DNA from: an uncultured Eggerthellaceae bacterium
GTDB taxonomy: Bacteria > Actinomycetota > Coriobacteriia > Coriobacteriales > Eggerthellaceae
Reading direction: 5' to 3'
NCBI GenBank assembly: GCA_910588205.1
Contig: CAJUQK010000001.1
Location: 62,001-126,000 of the forward strand
DNA: 64,000 bases
In this document: piece by piece, positions 1 to 8,962 of the stretch
Layout: each line of letters opens with the position of its first letter
How positions within the stretch are numbered: the stretch's first letter is position 1
The notes under the pieces: model-generated
The model's database searches: none
What the model saw: only the letters and a program-made list of their open reading frames with translations
What the model was told of the DNA's origin: nothing
Position numbers and translations under genes: made by a program

Positions 1-56
1 TTTGGGAGAAGACGAAGCAACGGCCGATGATGGTGGTCAACCTGCTGGATGTCTGA
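1..56 (+). CDS. rnj: Ribonuclease J, C-terminal end (partial)
   Basis: Only the last 17 codons lie in the window, read from base 3 to a TGA at 54-56. They encode WEKTKQRPMMVVNLLDV, which resembles the conserved RNase J C-terminus (family form roughly FxWEKTKRRPMxLPVxxEV). RNase J is a metallo-beta-lactamase-fold exo/endoribonuclease of mRNA decay and rRNA maturation. An rnj gene directly before ftsK is usual in Actinobacteria, which supports the call despite the short fragment. The catalytic domain is outside the window. Confidence 0.7.
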   Translation, partial: WEKTKQRPMMVVNLLDV

Positions 57-79
57 TCCACCATATCGCCCTCTTTTGA

Positions 80-2887
80 ATGCAGGATCCAAACGAACGA
101 CCAAGGGGAATGGTGAGCGTGGCCCGTATGAGGAAGAAAGAAGAGAAGAAGCCCGGCCGTGAGCAGACCAAGAAGACGGCCGGGAAGACGAGCGCTCCGC
201 TCAAGCGCCACAGGCCTGAAGCGGTAGAGGAAGAGAGCTCAGCGCTGTTGGATGATTCCACCAAGCGCGACATCGCAGGCATCTCCTGCATCGTGCTGGC
301 CGTCATCTTCATGCTGCTGGTGGCCCTGCCCGCTGACGGTGCCTTGGTGAGCAGCATCGCTTCGGAATGGATGCATCTCATCTTCGGCGTGGGTGCCTAT
401 ATGCTCCCCTTCATCCTGGCGGGCATCGGTGCTACCTTCCTCTTCCGTTCCCAGCGCCAGCGCGTGCCCGCCCGAGCCGCTGTGGGCCTCACCATCCTCT
501 TCATCGCCCTCCTCGGTCTCATTGCCACCTTCACGCCTACGGCTGCACTGGGGGTGGAAGATGTTCAGCTCCTCTTCCTGAAGTCCAACCTGACGAGCCA
601 TGGAGGGTATATCGGTGCCGGATTGGCCTTCTGCCTGATCAGCCTCTTCGGCAAGCTCATCAGCGGGGTGTTCTTCGTCGGGCTCATGATCATCGGTGCG
701 GTGATCGTCGGGTTCTCCATATCGAAGACGCTGGAGCGCATCCGTATCAAGAAGCGTCAGCTGGCCGAGCGCCACTCCGGGGATCTGACCGGTATGCTCA
801 GCAGTAAGCGCCTTCGGGTCCGCAAGGCTGATGACGTGCCGATGCGGGGCGAGATCCCTTACGCCCAAGACGAGCTTCCCTTCGACGAAGGGGCCAATGT
901 CACGCGCCCCCTCGTCTTCGCTGAGGTGACCCCGCCCTCAGAGGATGATCCTGCTGCCCGGCGCATCCAAGCTGCCCGAGAGCTCTTGGGAGATCCGGCT
1001 TCGGCTCCGATGTCTGGGGTAGAGGTGTCCCCTCGCTTCCAGCCCGCGCCAGAAGAAGAGGAACCTGAGGCGTTTGAAAGCGCGCTCACCCAAGAGGTGT
1101 TCCACCCCCTACCGAACCTCGATGGCTTCGAAGAGGATGAGGCAAGCGAAGAGGAAGAGGTACGTCCCTTCGAAGAGGCCGATTTCGCTCGGTTGAAGGG
1201 TTGGAAGGGCTCAGATACTCTGAGGATTCCCAAGATAGACACCGGCGCCGTCAAGCTGGAAGGGCTTCCTCGGATAGAGCAACCCCTGAGGGTAGAGGAG
1301 TGGGAAGAGCCTGAGAAACCGGAGAAGCTTGAGGAAGAAGAGCTGCCGCCCTCTGACCCCAAGGAAGCTCCGAAGAAGGCCAAGGCAAAGCCTGCGGCCG
1401 CTCCGGTGGAGCGCGGTGGTTTCATGCTGCCGAATATGTCCCTGCTAGCAGCCCCTACCAAGCCTCAAGGGAAGGGGAGGGGGTCGGCCGAGCTTCAAGA
1501 GACTGCCCATACCCTCCAGCAGACCCTGGAGGACTTCGGCATTAGTGCTCAGGTGGTGGGCTGGATAGAAGGCCCCACGGTCACGCTCTTCAAGGTGGAT
1601 CTGCCCGCGGGCGTGCGTGTGAGTCGGATCACCAACCTGAATGACGATATCGCCCTGGCCTTGGCTTCTCCCGGCGTGCGCATCTTCGCTCCCATCCCGG
1701 GTACCAACCATGTGGGCATAGAGATCCCGAACAAGGTCCGGCAGACGGTGCTCCTCTCAGATGTGCTGGGGGATGCGCAGGAAGGGCCGCTTCAGATAGC
1801 CATCGGCAAAGACGTTGAGGGTCACTCCATCATCTCTGACCTAGCGCGCATGCCCCATCTGCTCATCGGCGGCACCACCGGTTCGGGTAAGTCGGTCTCC
1901 ATCAATGCCATGATCATGTCCATCCTCATGCGGGCCACTCCCGATGAGGTGCGCTTCATCATGATCGACCCGAAGCGGGTTGAGTTCACCCCCTACAACG
2001 GCATCCCTCACCTCTATGTGCCCGTGGTCACCGAACCCAAGGAGGCATCCAATGCGCTCTCCTGGGGTGTGGCCGAGATGGAACGCAGGCTCAAGGTGTT
2101 CTCGAAGCTGGGTGTGCGCAATATCACCCAATACAATGACAAGGTCCGTCCGGGAGGTATGCTGGATGCGGAAGGCCGGGAGCTGGAGTGCCTTCCCTAT
2201 ATCGTCATCATCATCGATGAGCTCGCAGACCTCATGATGAACGTGGGCAAGGAGGTGGAGTTCTCCATCTCCCGTATCGCCCAGCTGGCTCGTGCCGCGG
2301 GCATCCATCTCATCGTTGCCACCCAGCGGCCTTCCACCAATGTGGTCACCGGTCTCATCAAAGCGAACATCACGAATCGCATCGCCTTCAACGTGGCTTC
2401 AGGGATCGATTCCCGGGTCATCCTCGACACGCCTGGTGCGGAGAATCTGATCGGGTTGGGAGACATGCTGCTCTCCAAGCCTGAGCTACCGAAGCCCCAG
2501 CGTATTCAGGCTTGCTTCGTATCCGAAGAAGAGATAGAGAATGTGGTGGAGTTCGTCAAGAGCCAGGGCGAACCTGAGTACCACTCTGACATCCTCCAAG
2601 TGAACCTCATCTCGCTGGGGGATTCCTCTCCTCAGGGCGGCACGGGGAATGTGGACGATCCGCTCGTCTGGGAAGCGGCGGATATCGTTGTTTCTAGTAG
2701 AATGGGGTCGACATCGAATATCCAGCGCAGGCTCAAGGTGGGCTATGCAAGGGCCGGGCGCATCATGGACCAGCTCGAGGAGCTGGGCGTGGTGGGACCT
2801 GCGAACGGCTCGAAGCCCAGAGAGGTGCTCATGGATGAGCTGGAGCTCGAAACGTTGCGGGCATTCGAGGAGAATGACCAAGGCTAG
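80..2887 (+). CDS. ftsK: DNA translocase FtsK
   Basis: Hexameric ATP-driven DNA pump at the division septum that clears and resolves chromosome termini. A basic N-terminus is followed by about four membrane helices (residues 65-215), an acidic Glu/Pro-rich linker (about 270-445), the RecA-like motor with Walker A GGTTGSGKS at 597-605 and Walker B VIIIDELADL near 710, and a C-terminal winged-helix gamma domain (about 865-925). At 935 aa it has a long linker but normal architecture. The start is uncertain: the ATG at 80 has no Shine-Dalgarno sequence, whereas AAGGGG at 103-108 could serve GTG at 113 or 119, the latter giving MARMRKKEEKK. It begins 23 bp after rnj and leads into the RodZ-like gene. 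Confidence 0.95.
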   Translation: MQDPNERPRGMVSVARMRKKEEKKPGREQTKKTAGKTSAPLKRHRPEAVEEESSALLDDSTKRDIAGISCIVLAVIFMLLVALPADGALVSSIASEWMHLIFGVGAYMLPFILAGIGATFLFRSQRQRVPARAAVGLTILFIALLGLIATFTPTAALGVEDVQLLFLKSNLTSHGGYIGAGLAFCLISLFGKLISGVFFVGLMIIGAVIVGFSISKTLERIRIKKRQLAERHSGDLTGMLSSKRLRVRKADDVPMRGEIPYAQDELPFDEGANVTRPLVFAEVTPPSEDDPAARRIQAARELLGDPASAPMSGVEVSPRFQPAPEEEEPEAFESALTQEVFHPLPNLDGFEEDEASEEEEVRPFEEADFARLKGWKGSDTLRIPKIDTGAVKLEGLPRIEQPLRVEEWEEPEKPEKLEEEELPPSDPKEAPKKAKAKPAAAPVERGGFMLPNMSLLAAPTKPQGKGRGSAELQETAHTLQQTLEDFGISAQVVGWIEGPTVTLFKVDLPAGVRVSRITNLNDDIALALASPGVRIFAPIPGTNHVGIEIPNKVRQTVLLSDVLGDAQEGPLQIAIGKDVEGHSIISDLARMPHLLIGGTTGSGKSVSINAMIMSILMRATPDEVRFIMIDPKRVEFTPYNGIPHLYVPVVTEPKEASNALSWGVAEMERRLKVFSKLGVRNITQYNDKVRPGGMLDAEGRELECLPYIVIIIDELADLMMNVGKEVEFSISRIAQLARAAGIHLIVATQRPSTNVVTGLIKANITNRIAFNVASGIDSRVILDTPGAENLIGLGDMLLSKPELPKPQRIQACFVSEEEIENVVEFVKSQGEPEYHSDILQVNLISLGDSSPQGGTGNVDDPLVWEAADIVVSSRMGSTSNIQRRLKVGYARAGRIMDQLEELGVVGPANGSKPREVLMDELELETLRAFEENDQG

Positions 2888-2913
2888 GGTTCGGGCTCAA
2901 GGGTAAGGGGAGC

Positions 2914-4086
2914 ATGGCAGAGGGTAGGTCATATGGGGATCGGTTGCGAGACGCCCGGGAGCGCCAGGGGATAGACCTCGTATCCATGGCACGGGCTCTG
3001 CATATCCGCCCTGATATCGTCCGTGCCATAGAATCCGCTGACTTCCGTAAGATGCCCGCCCATGGTTATTCCAAGAACATGGTCAGGGCGTACGCTCGCA
3101 AGGTGGGGCTCGACGAAGAGGCTATCAGCAGCCAATACCTGGCTGAGCGGGAGCATGGGGAGCGCGGGGGTGCTCAAAGGAATCGTCGGCCCAGTCGCAG
3201 CGACCGTCCTGCTCCTGCCCGCAGCCGTTCCATTTCCCTTGATGATGCGGGTCGGGACCGTCGGGCTCGGACGGAACGCGGGAATACCACTTCCTTCGAT
3301 GGTTCGAGGCGCCTTCCTCGGGAGCGGTCCCAGTCCCTCCCGGATGCCTCGCGCGGCTCTCGTCGCTCGAAGACGTCTTTTCCTAGCGGCCTTCCCTCCT
3401 TCGGCAACTCCTCCCATCGCGATGCCCGCGTGGGCCACTCTTTCATCCAGGCTGACATGGCCTCGGGATTGGGTGGTCAAAGCCATCCTTCGCGGGGAGC
3501 ATCCTTCAGCTTGGCGGGCCTGAATCTTCCTGTCGTCCTCGGTGTCGTGGTGGCAGCCGTGGTGCTCATCATCGTTGCGGTGGTACTCTTCAACGGGGGC
3601 AAGCAATCTGTTGATGATGTTCCCGATATCCCCATCTCTGGTCTCACGGATACCTCTGATGCCAACGGTAGCGTGCCTGCTCCCGTTGAGACGGCACCCA
3701 CGAGCGCCATCTTCTCCTTCAGTGTTGCCGACGGCCAGGAATCCTGGGTCCAGGTCTATATGGATGGGAACAAGACGCCGGTCTATGCTGCTGTGGCTGA
3801 GGGGCCCTTCTCCCAAGATTTCGAAGTGACGGGAACGCTCACCTTTGAGACGGCGAACATCACGCCCATCACACTCACCCTTGATGGCGAAGAGGTCAGG
3901 GCAACGCCTGCGCAGTCGGGTACCAATTACACCTATGTCGTGGATTTCCCGGCCATCCTCGCCCAATGGAAAGAGGAGCATGACAGCGGGGACGATGATG
4001 CCAGCTCCTCAAGCTCTGCTGCTTCCTCTGACGCTTCCAGCGCAGCCGCGTCCGGTAACAGTTCATCTTCTGCTCGCGCAAGCTAG
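2914..4086 (+). CDS. RodZ-like HTH / single-pass membrane protein
   Basis: The 390-aa protein starts with a RodZ/HTH_25-type helix-turn-helix (residues about 8-70), followed by a long Arg/Ser/Asp-rich linker, one membrane helix (about 205-227), an extracytoplasmic domain resembling the RodZ C-terminal (DUF4115-like) beta domain (about 260-345), and a Ser/Ala-rich tail of about 40 residues. RodZ proteins link the cytoskeleton or cell-wall machinery to the membrane; in Actinobacteria such HTH-membrane proteins commonly follow ftsK. The start ATG has a good AAGGGGAG sequence upstream. The function in an organism that may lack MreB is inference. Confidence 0.8.
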   Translation: MAEGRSYGDRLRDARERQGIDLVSMARALHIRPDIVRAIESADFRKMPAHGYSKNMVRAYARKVGLDEEAISSQYLAEREHGERGGAQRNRRPSRSDRPAPARSRSISLDDAGRDRRARTERGNTTSFDGSRRLPRERSQSLPDASRGSRRSKTSFPSGLPSFGNSSHRDARVGHSFIQADMASGLGGQSHPSRGASFSLAGLNLPVVLGVVVAAVVLIIVAVVLFNGGKQSVDDVPDIPISGLTDTSDANGSVPAPVETAPTSAIFSFSVADGQESWVQVYMDGNKTPVYAAVAEGPFSQDFEVTGTLTFETANITPITLTLDGEEVRATPAQSGTNYTYVVDFPAILAQWKEEHDSGDDDASSSSSAASSDASSAAASGNSSSSARAS

Positions 4087-4118
4087 CATCATTCTGGTTA
4101 AATCTTCGGTAATGCATT

Positions 4119-4138
4119 CGGTGCGTATGGGCGCACCG
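4119..4138 (+). repeat. Short hairpin before yajQ
   Basis: A 7-bp perfect stem (CGGTGCG / CGCACCG, 6-nt loop) in the gap between the RodZ-like gene and yajQ. No T tract follows, so it is not a standard terminator; it may end the ftsK transcript inefficiently or sit in the yajQ leader. Confidence 0.3.
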
Positions 4139-4157
4139 TCAAGAGAAAGGATCACCC

Positions 4158-4655
4158 ATGGCGAAAGAATGCAGCTTCGACATCGTCTCCCAGGTGGATA
4201 TGCAAGAGGTCGACAATGCCTACCAGCAGGCAGCCAAGGAGTTGAAGCAGCGCTACGACCTCAAAGATGCCGATGTGGATATGATGCTCGATAAGCAGAA
4301 GCATGAGATCACCCTCGTTGCTCCCTCTGATTTCGTCTGCAGTCAGGTCATGGATATCCTAAGCAGTAAGTTCGTGAAGCGGGGGATAGACTTGGGTGCG
4401 GTGTGCTGGTCTGACCCTCAGAGCGTCTCAGGCGGCAAGGTCAAGCGCGAGGCCTCCATCGTGAGCGGCATAGACAAGGATACGCTCGGCAAGATCAACA
4501 AGGATCTCAAGGGCCTGAAGATGAAGATCAAGACCCAGGTAGAGGGGGATAAGATCCGCGTTTCCTCTCAGTCCCGCGATACGCTTCAGGATGTGATCGC
4601 TCATCTCAAGGCGGCGGATTTCGGGCAACCCCTTCAGTACGTCAACTACCGCTAG
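4158..4655 (+). CDS. yajQ: YajQ family nucleotide-binding protein
   Basis: 165-aa YajQ/UPF0234 protein, full length, with two ferredoxin-like halves. The N-terminus (MAKECSFDIVSQVD) and the C-terminus ending QYVNYR are characteristic. Members bind nucleotides and RNA, and in Xanthomonas a YajQ protein is a cyclic-di-GMP effector; whether this one binds c-di-GMP cannot be told. The start has AAAGGA upstream at good spacing. rimO follows 11 bp downstream, so the two are probably cotranscribed. Confidence 0.92.
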   Translation: MAKECSFDIVSQVDMQEVDNAYQQAAKELKQRYDLKDADVDMMLDKQKHEITLVAPSDFVCSQVMDILSSKFVKRGIDLGAVCWSDPQSVSGGKVKREASIVSGIDKDTLGKINKDLKGLKMKIKTQVEGDKIRVSSQSRDTLQDVIAHLKAADFGQPLQYVNYR

Positions 4656-4666
4656 CTTGAAACCCC

Positions 4667-5944
4667 ATGCCCCAGGTCTTCTTCGAAACCCTCGGGTGCG
4701 CCAAGAACGAGGTAGACAGCCGGGATATGGCTGATCGCCTGCGCCAGGCAGGGTTCACGGTGACCGATGAGCTCCAAGAGAGCGATGTAGCCATCGTGAA
4801 CACCTGCTCGTTCATCCGTGCAGCCACAGAGGAGAGCATCGATGCGGTATTGGATATTGCCAGCCTGGATGAGGGGGCTATCAGGCGGCCCCTCATCCTC
4901 TGCGGATGCATGGCCTCCCGCTATGGGACTGATCTAGCGGAGGCGCTTCCAGAGGCTGACCGCTTCGTTCCTTGCAGCCAGGAGGATGATATCGTCGAAG
5001 TGGTCTGTGATGCCCTCGGCATCCCTGTTCCTGCTGGCCAGGTTGCAACAACCGCCCCGGCACCCGTTTGGGCCTACCTCAAGATCTCTGACGGATGCGA
5101 CCGTTGGTGTTCCTTCTGCACCATCCCCCTGATCCGTGGCCGCTACCACAGCTTCCCGCCAGATCGTATCTTGGTGCAAGCTCAAGACCTCGTCCGTCGG
5201 GGAACGAAGGAGATCGTGCTCATCGGGCAGGATACGGGTATCTGGGGCCAAGACCTTGAAGGTGACCAAGACATCGCTTGGCTTCTCGAGCAGCTTGCCC
5301 AGAAGCTTCCCGCGGTTCGATTCCGTCTCATGTACACCGAACCTGAAGGGGTCACCGAACGCCTTCTGACCGTCATGGCTGCTCATCCCAACATCTGTTC
5401 CTATCTTGATATCCCGCTTCAGCATGTGACTCCTCGCATCCTGAGCGCTATGCACCGCAAAGGCTCAGCTGAGGGCTTCCGTAGGCTGGTAGAGCGGGTG
5501 CGCGAGATGCTGCCGGATGTCACCCTCAGGACCACCCTCATGACCGGTTTCCCTGGAGAGACCGAAGAGGATTTCGAAGAGCTGCTCTCCTTCGTAGGGG
5601 AGGGGCTCTTCCAGTACGTAGGTGTCTTCGCCTATTCTCCTGAGGAGGGCACCCGAGCGGCCGAGTTGCCAGACCAGGTGCCAGAAGAGATCAAGCAGAT
5701 GCGCGCTCGGGAGCTGAGGGATCTGGCAGATAGCGTGAGCTCCTCCCTCATTTCCCTGCGAGTCGGGAGCGTGCACGAGGTTCTGGTGGAGGGGGCTGAG
5801 GAAGACGGTCAGCTCTTCGGTCGGGCGGCGTGCCAAGCCCCAGAGGTGGATGGCATCACGTTCCTTGATAGGGGGGCTGTGGGAGATGTTCTGAGCGTCT
5901 GCATCAGCGATACCCTTCTCTATGATATGGAGGGGGAGGCCTAA
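4667..5944 (+). CDS. rimO: Ribosomal protein S12 methylthiotransferase RimO
   Basis: Radical-SAM methylthiotransferase that adds a methylthio group to the conserved aspartate of ribosomal protein S12. Residues 1-130 form the MTTase domain carrying the auxiliary 4Fe-4S cysteines (GCAKNEVDSR near 10, VNTCSF near 45, CGCM near 79). The radical-SAM triad is CDRWCSFC (C144, C148, C151), and a TRAM domain occupies about 360-425. GCAKNEVDSR distinguishes RimO from MiaB (GCQMNKHDSE), which is also present at 12277. Length 425 aa is normal. It sits between yajQ and the phosphatidyltransferase, whose GTG start follows the rimO stop directly. Confidence 0.95.
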   Translation: MPQVFFETLGCAKNEVDSRDMADRLRQAGFTVTDELQESDVAIVNTCSFIRAATEESIDAVLDIASLDEGAIRRPLILCGCMASRYGTDLAEALPEADRFVPCSQEDDIVEVVCDALGIPVPAGQVATTAPAPVWAYLKISDGCDRWCSFCTIPLIRGRYHSFPPDRILVQAQDLVRRGTKEIVLIGQDTGIWGQDLEGDQDIAWLLEQLAQKLPAVRFRLMYTEPEGVTERLLTVMAAHPNICSYLDIPLQHVTPRILSAMHRKGSAEGFRRLVERVREMLPDVTLRTTLMTGFPGETEEDFEELLSFVGEGLFQYVGVFAYSPEEGTRAAELPDQVPEEIKQMRARELRDLADSVSSSLISLRVGSVHEVLVEGAEEDGQLFGRAACQAPEVDGITFLDRGAVGDVLSVCISDTLLYDMEGEA

Positions 5945-7102
5945 GTGAGCGCGAAGCAGCCCAGTCGGGCCATCTGGACTCCAGCGAATGTGGTTACGGT
6001 GATCAGGATCTGCTTGGTACCCGTCTTCGTGGTAGCACTCCTGAGTCCCTGGCCGCATTGGTTCGGATTGGCCCATCTGGTAGACGATCAGATCAAGTCC
6101 TTCTTGGCGGTCATCCTGTTCATCATCATCTCCTGCACGGATTGGGTGGACGGCTATCTGGCCCGCAGTCGACAGGAAGTGACCGACTTCGGCAAGTTCA
6201 TGGATCCCCTGGCGGATAAGATCCTCGTTTCTGCTGCCTTACTGGCACTCATAGAGCTCCAAGTGCTCCCTTCTTGGCCGGTGCTCATCATCCTGGCTCG
6301 AGAGTTCATCGTGTCCGGCGTACGGATGATGGCGGCTTCCAAGGGCGTGGTCATCGCAGCCAGTTGGTATGGCAAGGTGAAGACGGTGCTCCAGATCGTG
6401 GCTATCGTCATGTTCTTGCTGAAGGACACTATCCATCCGCCCTACACGGTCCCACCTCTTCATGATCCTTTGTATCTCGGCTCTTGGGTTGTGATGATCG
6501 CTGCTCTCTTCTTCACGGTGCTCTCCATGGTGGATTATCTTTCGAAGGCCTGGCCCTTGATCGTCTCCGCTTCCAAAGAGGATGAAAGCCTTGCTGATGG
6601 GGGGCTGTCGTCTCTGGAAGAGCAGACTGCCACCTTAGCGGAAGAGGTGGTGCGCCTTTCTGTGGATAGTGGTTGCACGATATCCACCGCCGAGAGCCTC
6701 ACAGGGGGCATGATATCCACCTTCCTCACCTCCGTTCCGGGGAGTTCTGCAGCCGTCTTGGGCGGGGTGGTGAGCTATGCCCTCTCGGTCAAGGAGCATC
6801 TCTTGGATGTCGACGGAGACCTCTTGGATCGGGAGGGAGCGGTGGACGGCCAAGTGGCACGAGAGATGGCCCGAGGTGCTGCGGCATGTACCGGCTCTGA
6901 CATAGCTGTTGCCGTCACGGGTATCGCAGGGCCGGGGGGATCTGAGCCGGGGAAGCCAGTAGGCTGCGTCTTCATCGGATACTGGTGTCAGGGCGAAGAA
7001 GGGTCCCAGCGAGAGCTCTTCACGGGGACGCGGGAGGAGATCCGCCTCAAGACGACGCTCAAAACCTTGGAGATCTTGAAGGGTTTGGTAGAGAACCGAT
7101 GA
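5945..7102 (+). CDS. PgsA-CinA fusion: phosphatidylglycerophosphate synthase + NMN amidohydrolase
   Basis: A single 385-aa frame joins two enzymes. Residues about 10-205 are a CDP-alcohol phosphatidyltransferase with the signature DWVDGYLAR...G...MDPLADK and several membrane helices, matching PgsA (CDP-diacylglycerol + glycerol-3-phosphate to PGP). Residues about 228-385 are a CinA C-terminal/PncC domain (STAESLTGGMIST, VTGIAGPGG), which deamidates nicotinamide mononucleotide. The usual N-terminal MoCF-like part of CinA is absent. Actinobacteria often carry pgsA and cinA as neighbours before recA; here they are one polypeptide, with the CinA part presumably cytoplasmic. The GTG start follows the rimO stop without a gap and has GGAGGGGG upstream. 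A second phosphatidyltransferase lies at 30709. Confidence 0.9.
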   Translation: MSAKQPSRAIWTPANVVTVIRICLVPVFVVALLSPWPHWFGLAHLVDDQIKSFLAVILFIIISCTDWVDGYLARSRQEVTDFGKFMDPLADKILVSAALLALIELQVLPSWPVLIILAREFIVSGVRMMAASKGVVIAASWYGKVKTVLQIVAIVMFLLKDTIHPPYTVPPLHDPLYLGSWVVMIAALFFTVLSMVDYLSKAWPLIVSASKEDESLADGGLSSLEEQTATLAEEVVRLSVDSGCTISTAESLTGGMISTFLTSVPGSSAAVLGGVVSYALSVKEHLLDVDGDLLDREGAVDGQVAREMARGAAACTGSDIAVAVTGIAGPGGSEPGKPVGCVFIGYWCQGEEGSQRELFTGTREEIRLKTTLKTLEILKGLVENR

Positions 7103-7113
7103 CGGTGGTGACG

Positions 7114-7172
7114 GGATCTGAGGTCAAAGACGTCAGATCCGTGGTGAGATCTGAGCGAAACGGTCGCTGATC
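7114..7172. repeat. Two tandem inverted repeats between pgsA-cinA and recA
   Basis: GGATCTGA at 7114-7121 pairs with TCAGATCC at 7133-7140. Immediately after it, a second imperfect stem built from GATCTGAGCGA and TCGCTGATC occupies about 7147-7172. The same GATC-containing word recurs. Neither hairpin is followed by a T tract. They may terminate the upstream operon or be regulatory; no function is demonstrated. Confidence 0.4.
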
Positions 7173-7280
7173 CGTACCTCTTCGTTGACGCGGATCCGAT
7201 GAATGGCTGACACGAATAGGTTGGATCCCCTGGTTAGCATTGCCTGAGAGGCATTGACCGAACCGATTCGCGAACCCTTC

Positions 7281-7308
7281 TTGACTTGCAAACATCTGTT
7301 CGTATAAT
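7281..7308 (+). promoter_or_regulatory. recA promoter with LexA (SOS) box
   Basis: TTGACT (-35, 7281-7286) and TATAAT (-10, 7303-7308) are separated by 16 bp. The spacer contains CAAACATCTGTTCG at 7289-7302, which fits the Gram-positive/actinobacterial LexA operator CRAAC-N4-GTTCG. LexA bound there would occlude RNA polymerase. Because the promoter lies here, any start codon for recA upstream of about 7315 is excluded. Confidence 0.88.
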
Positions 7309-7351
7309 AGGGATATCGGTCATGGGGAATACAAACAGACAAGGAGCACCG

Positions 7352-8389
7352 ATGAATCTCTCCCGTGATGAGCTTTTGAGATCCACCACTGATCAGATCC
7401 ATAAGAAGTTCGGCAAAGGCTCCATCATGAAGCTGGGTGAGAGTGATGCTGATCTGAATGTCGCCGCTATTCCCACCGGAGCACTTCCCTTGGATGTCTC
7501 CTTGGGCATCGGAGGCGTGCCGAAAGGCCGTATCATTGAGATCTACGGTCCTGAGTCCAGTGGCAAGACCACCCTTGCGCTCCAGATCCTAGCAGAATGC
7601 CAGGCCCAAGACGGCATCGTGGCCTTCATAGATGCAGAGCATGCCTTGGATCCGGTCTATGCCGCTAAGCTGGGGGTGGATATAGACGAGGTGCTCATCT
7701 CCCAGCCAGATACAGGAGAGCAGGCTCTTGAGATCTGCGATATGCTCGTACGTTCCGGGGCTGTTGACTGCGTCGTGGTAGATTCCGTGGCAGCACTGGT
7801 CCCCCGGGCTGAGATCGAAGGGGAGATGGGAGACACCACCGTGGGCCTTCAGGCGCGCCTCATGTCCCAGGCGCTCCGAAAATTAGCTGGGTCCCTCTCT
7901 AAATCCAACACCACGTGCATCTTCATCAACCAGCTCCGTGAGAAGATCGGTGTCATGTTCGGCTCCCCTGAGACCACTACAGGCGGTCGAGCGCTCAAGT
8001 TCTTCTCTAGCGTTCGCATCGATATCCGTCGGATAGAATCCATCAAGGTCAATGGGGAGGTAGTCGGCAATCGGGTCCGCGCTAAGATCGTCAAGAACAA
8101 GGTGGCTCCTCCCTTCCGCCAGGCCGAATTCGATCTCATGTTCGGTGAGGGCATCTCCAAGGAAGGGTGCATCATAGACATGGCTGTTGATTGCGGTGTG
8201 GCCAAGAAGAGCGGTGCTTGGTATACCTATGAGGATGAGAAGCTTGGCCAGGGCAGGGAAGCCGCCAAGGCAACGTTGAAGGAGAACCCTGACATCCGGG
8301 ACGAGATCGAAGCTAAGGTGCGTCAGCACTACAACATCCCTGGAGCCGATGCTGATCCTGTCATCCCTGCGAATGAGAGCGTCGCATGA
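7352..8389 (+). CDS. recA: Recombinase RecA
   Basis: 345-aa recombinase that forms filaments on single-stranded DNA, drives strand exchange and stimulates LexA self-cleavage. Walker A GPESSGKT is at 66-73, followed by the MAW motif and DNA-binding loop regions (FINQLREKIGVMFG); the acidic C-terminal tail is short. The ATG at 7352 is preferred because AAGGAG lies 5 nt upstream and the promoter at 7281-7308 rules out earlier in-frame codons. The stop overlaps the recX start by four bases (ATGA), so the two genes are translationally coupled. Confidence 0.97.
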   Translation: MNLSRDELLRSTTDQIHKKFGKGSIMKLGESDADLNVAAIPTGALPLDVSLGIGGVPKGRIIEIYGPESSGKTTLALQILAECQAQDGIVAFIDAEHALDPVYAAKLGVDIDEVLISQPDTGEQALEICDMLVRSGAVDCVVVDSVAALVPRAEIEGEMGDTTVGLQARLMSQALRKLAGSLSKSNTTCIFINQLREKIGVMFGSPETTTGGRALKFFSSVRIDIRRIESIKVNGEVVGNRVRAKIVKNKVAPPFRQAEFDLMFGEGISKEGCIIDMAVDCGVAKKSGAWYTYEDEKLGQGREAAKATLKENPDIRDEIEAKVRQHYNIPGADADPVIPANESVA

Positions 8390-8907
8390 CCTATGAGGAG
8401 GTCTTCTCAGCTCCTGAGCCTCTTCAGCTGCCTCATGAGGAGCAGGTGCGCAGAGCTTGTGACCTGATCCTTCGCTCTGCCAGTGCCCGTGAGGTCTCAA
8501 GCGCCAAGATGACAGCGAAGCTGTCCAGGAAGGGCTTCTCCTCCCAGGCCATAGCAGAGGCGCTGGACAGTGCTCAACAGATTGGTGCTGTAGACGATGT
8601 CCGCTATTGCAACTGTCTTATCCGTACCACCCTCAGCCAAGGCAAAGGGCTCTCCTTCGCCTTGAGGGAAGTGGAGAGCCTTGGACTGATCCCTGAGGAT
8701 CTGGAAGCCTTCCAGGCATTTCAGGAAGACGAGGAAGCAGGGATGTTCGATAGGGCTCTTGATCTTCTGCGTCGCCATCCCACTCGGTCCAAGAACGTTC
8801 GTGGAGCAGCCTACAAGAAGCTCATCGCAGCGGGGTATTCTCCTGACATAGCTTCTGACGCCTCTTCAGCCTATGCTAAAGAGGCTCATCTTGCCGCTGG
8901 ACACTGA
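8386..8907 (+). CDS. recX: Regulatory protein RecX
   Basis: 173-aa RecX family protein, which modulates RecA by capping or inhibiting its filament. Three-helix repeats are visible, including KLSRKGFSSQAIAEAL and a following segment with the typical DDVRYC core. Its start overlaps the recA stop, the arrangement seen in most bacteria. It therefore shares the SOS-controlled recA promoter. Length is within the family range. Confidence 0.9.
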   Translation: MTYEEVFSAPEPLQLPHEEQVRRACDLILRSASAREVSSAKMTAKLSRKGFSSQAIAEALDSAQQIGAVDDVRYCNCLIRTTLSQGKGLSFALREVESLGLIPEDLEAFQAFQEDEEAGMFDRALDLLRRHPTRSKNVRGAAYKKLIAAGYSPDIASDASSAYAKEAHLAAGH

Positions 8908-8962
8908 ATCGGTGTCCGTTGCGTGCAGGATCCATGATACGGATGTACGGTAGGGGAGGCTT

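Noticed and set aside
7286..7351. Upstream TTG and ATG starts for recA
   Set aside because: The TTG at 7286 is inside the -35 to -10 region and upstream of the transcription start; the ATG at 7322 lacks a ribosome-binding site. ATG 7352 has AAGGAG.
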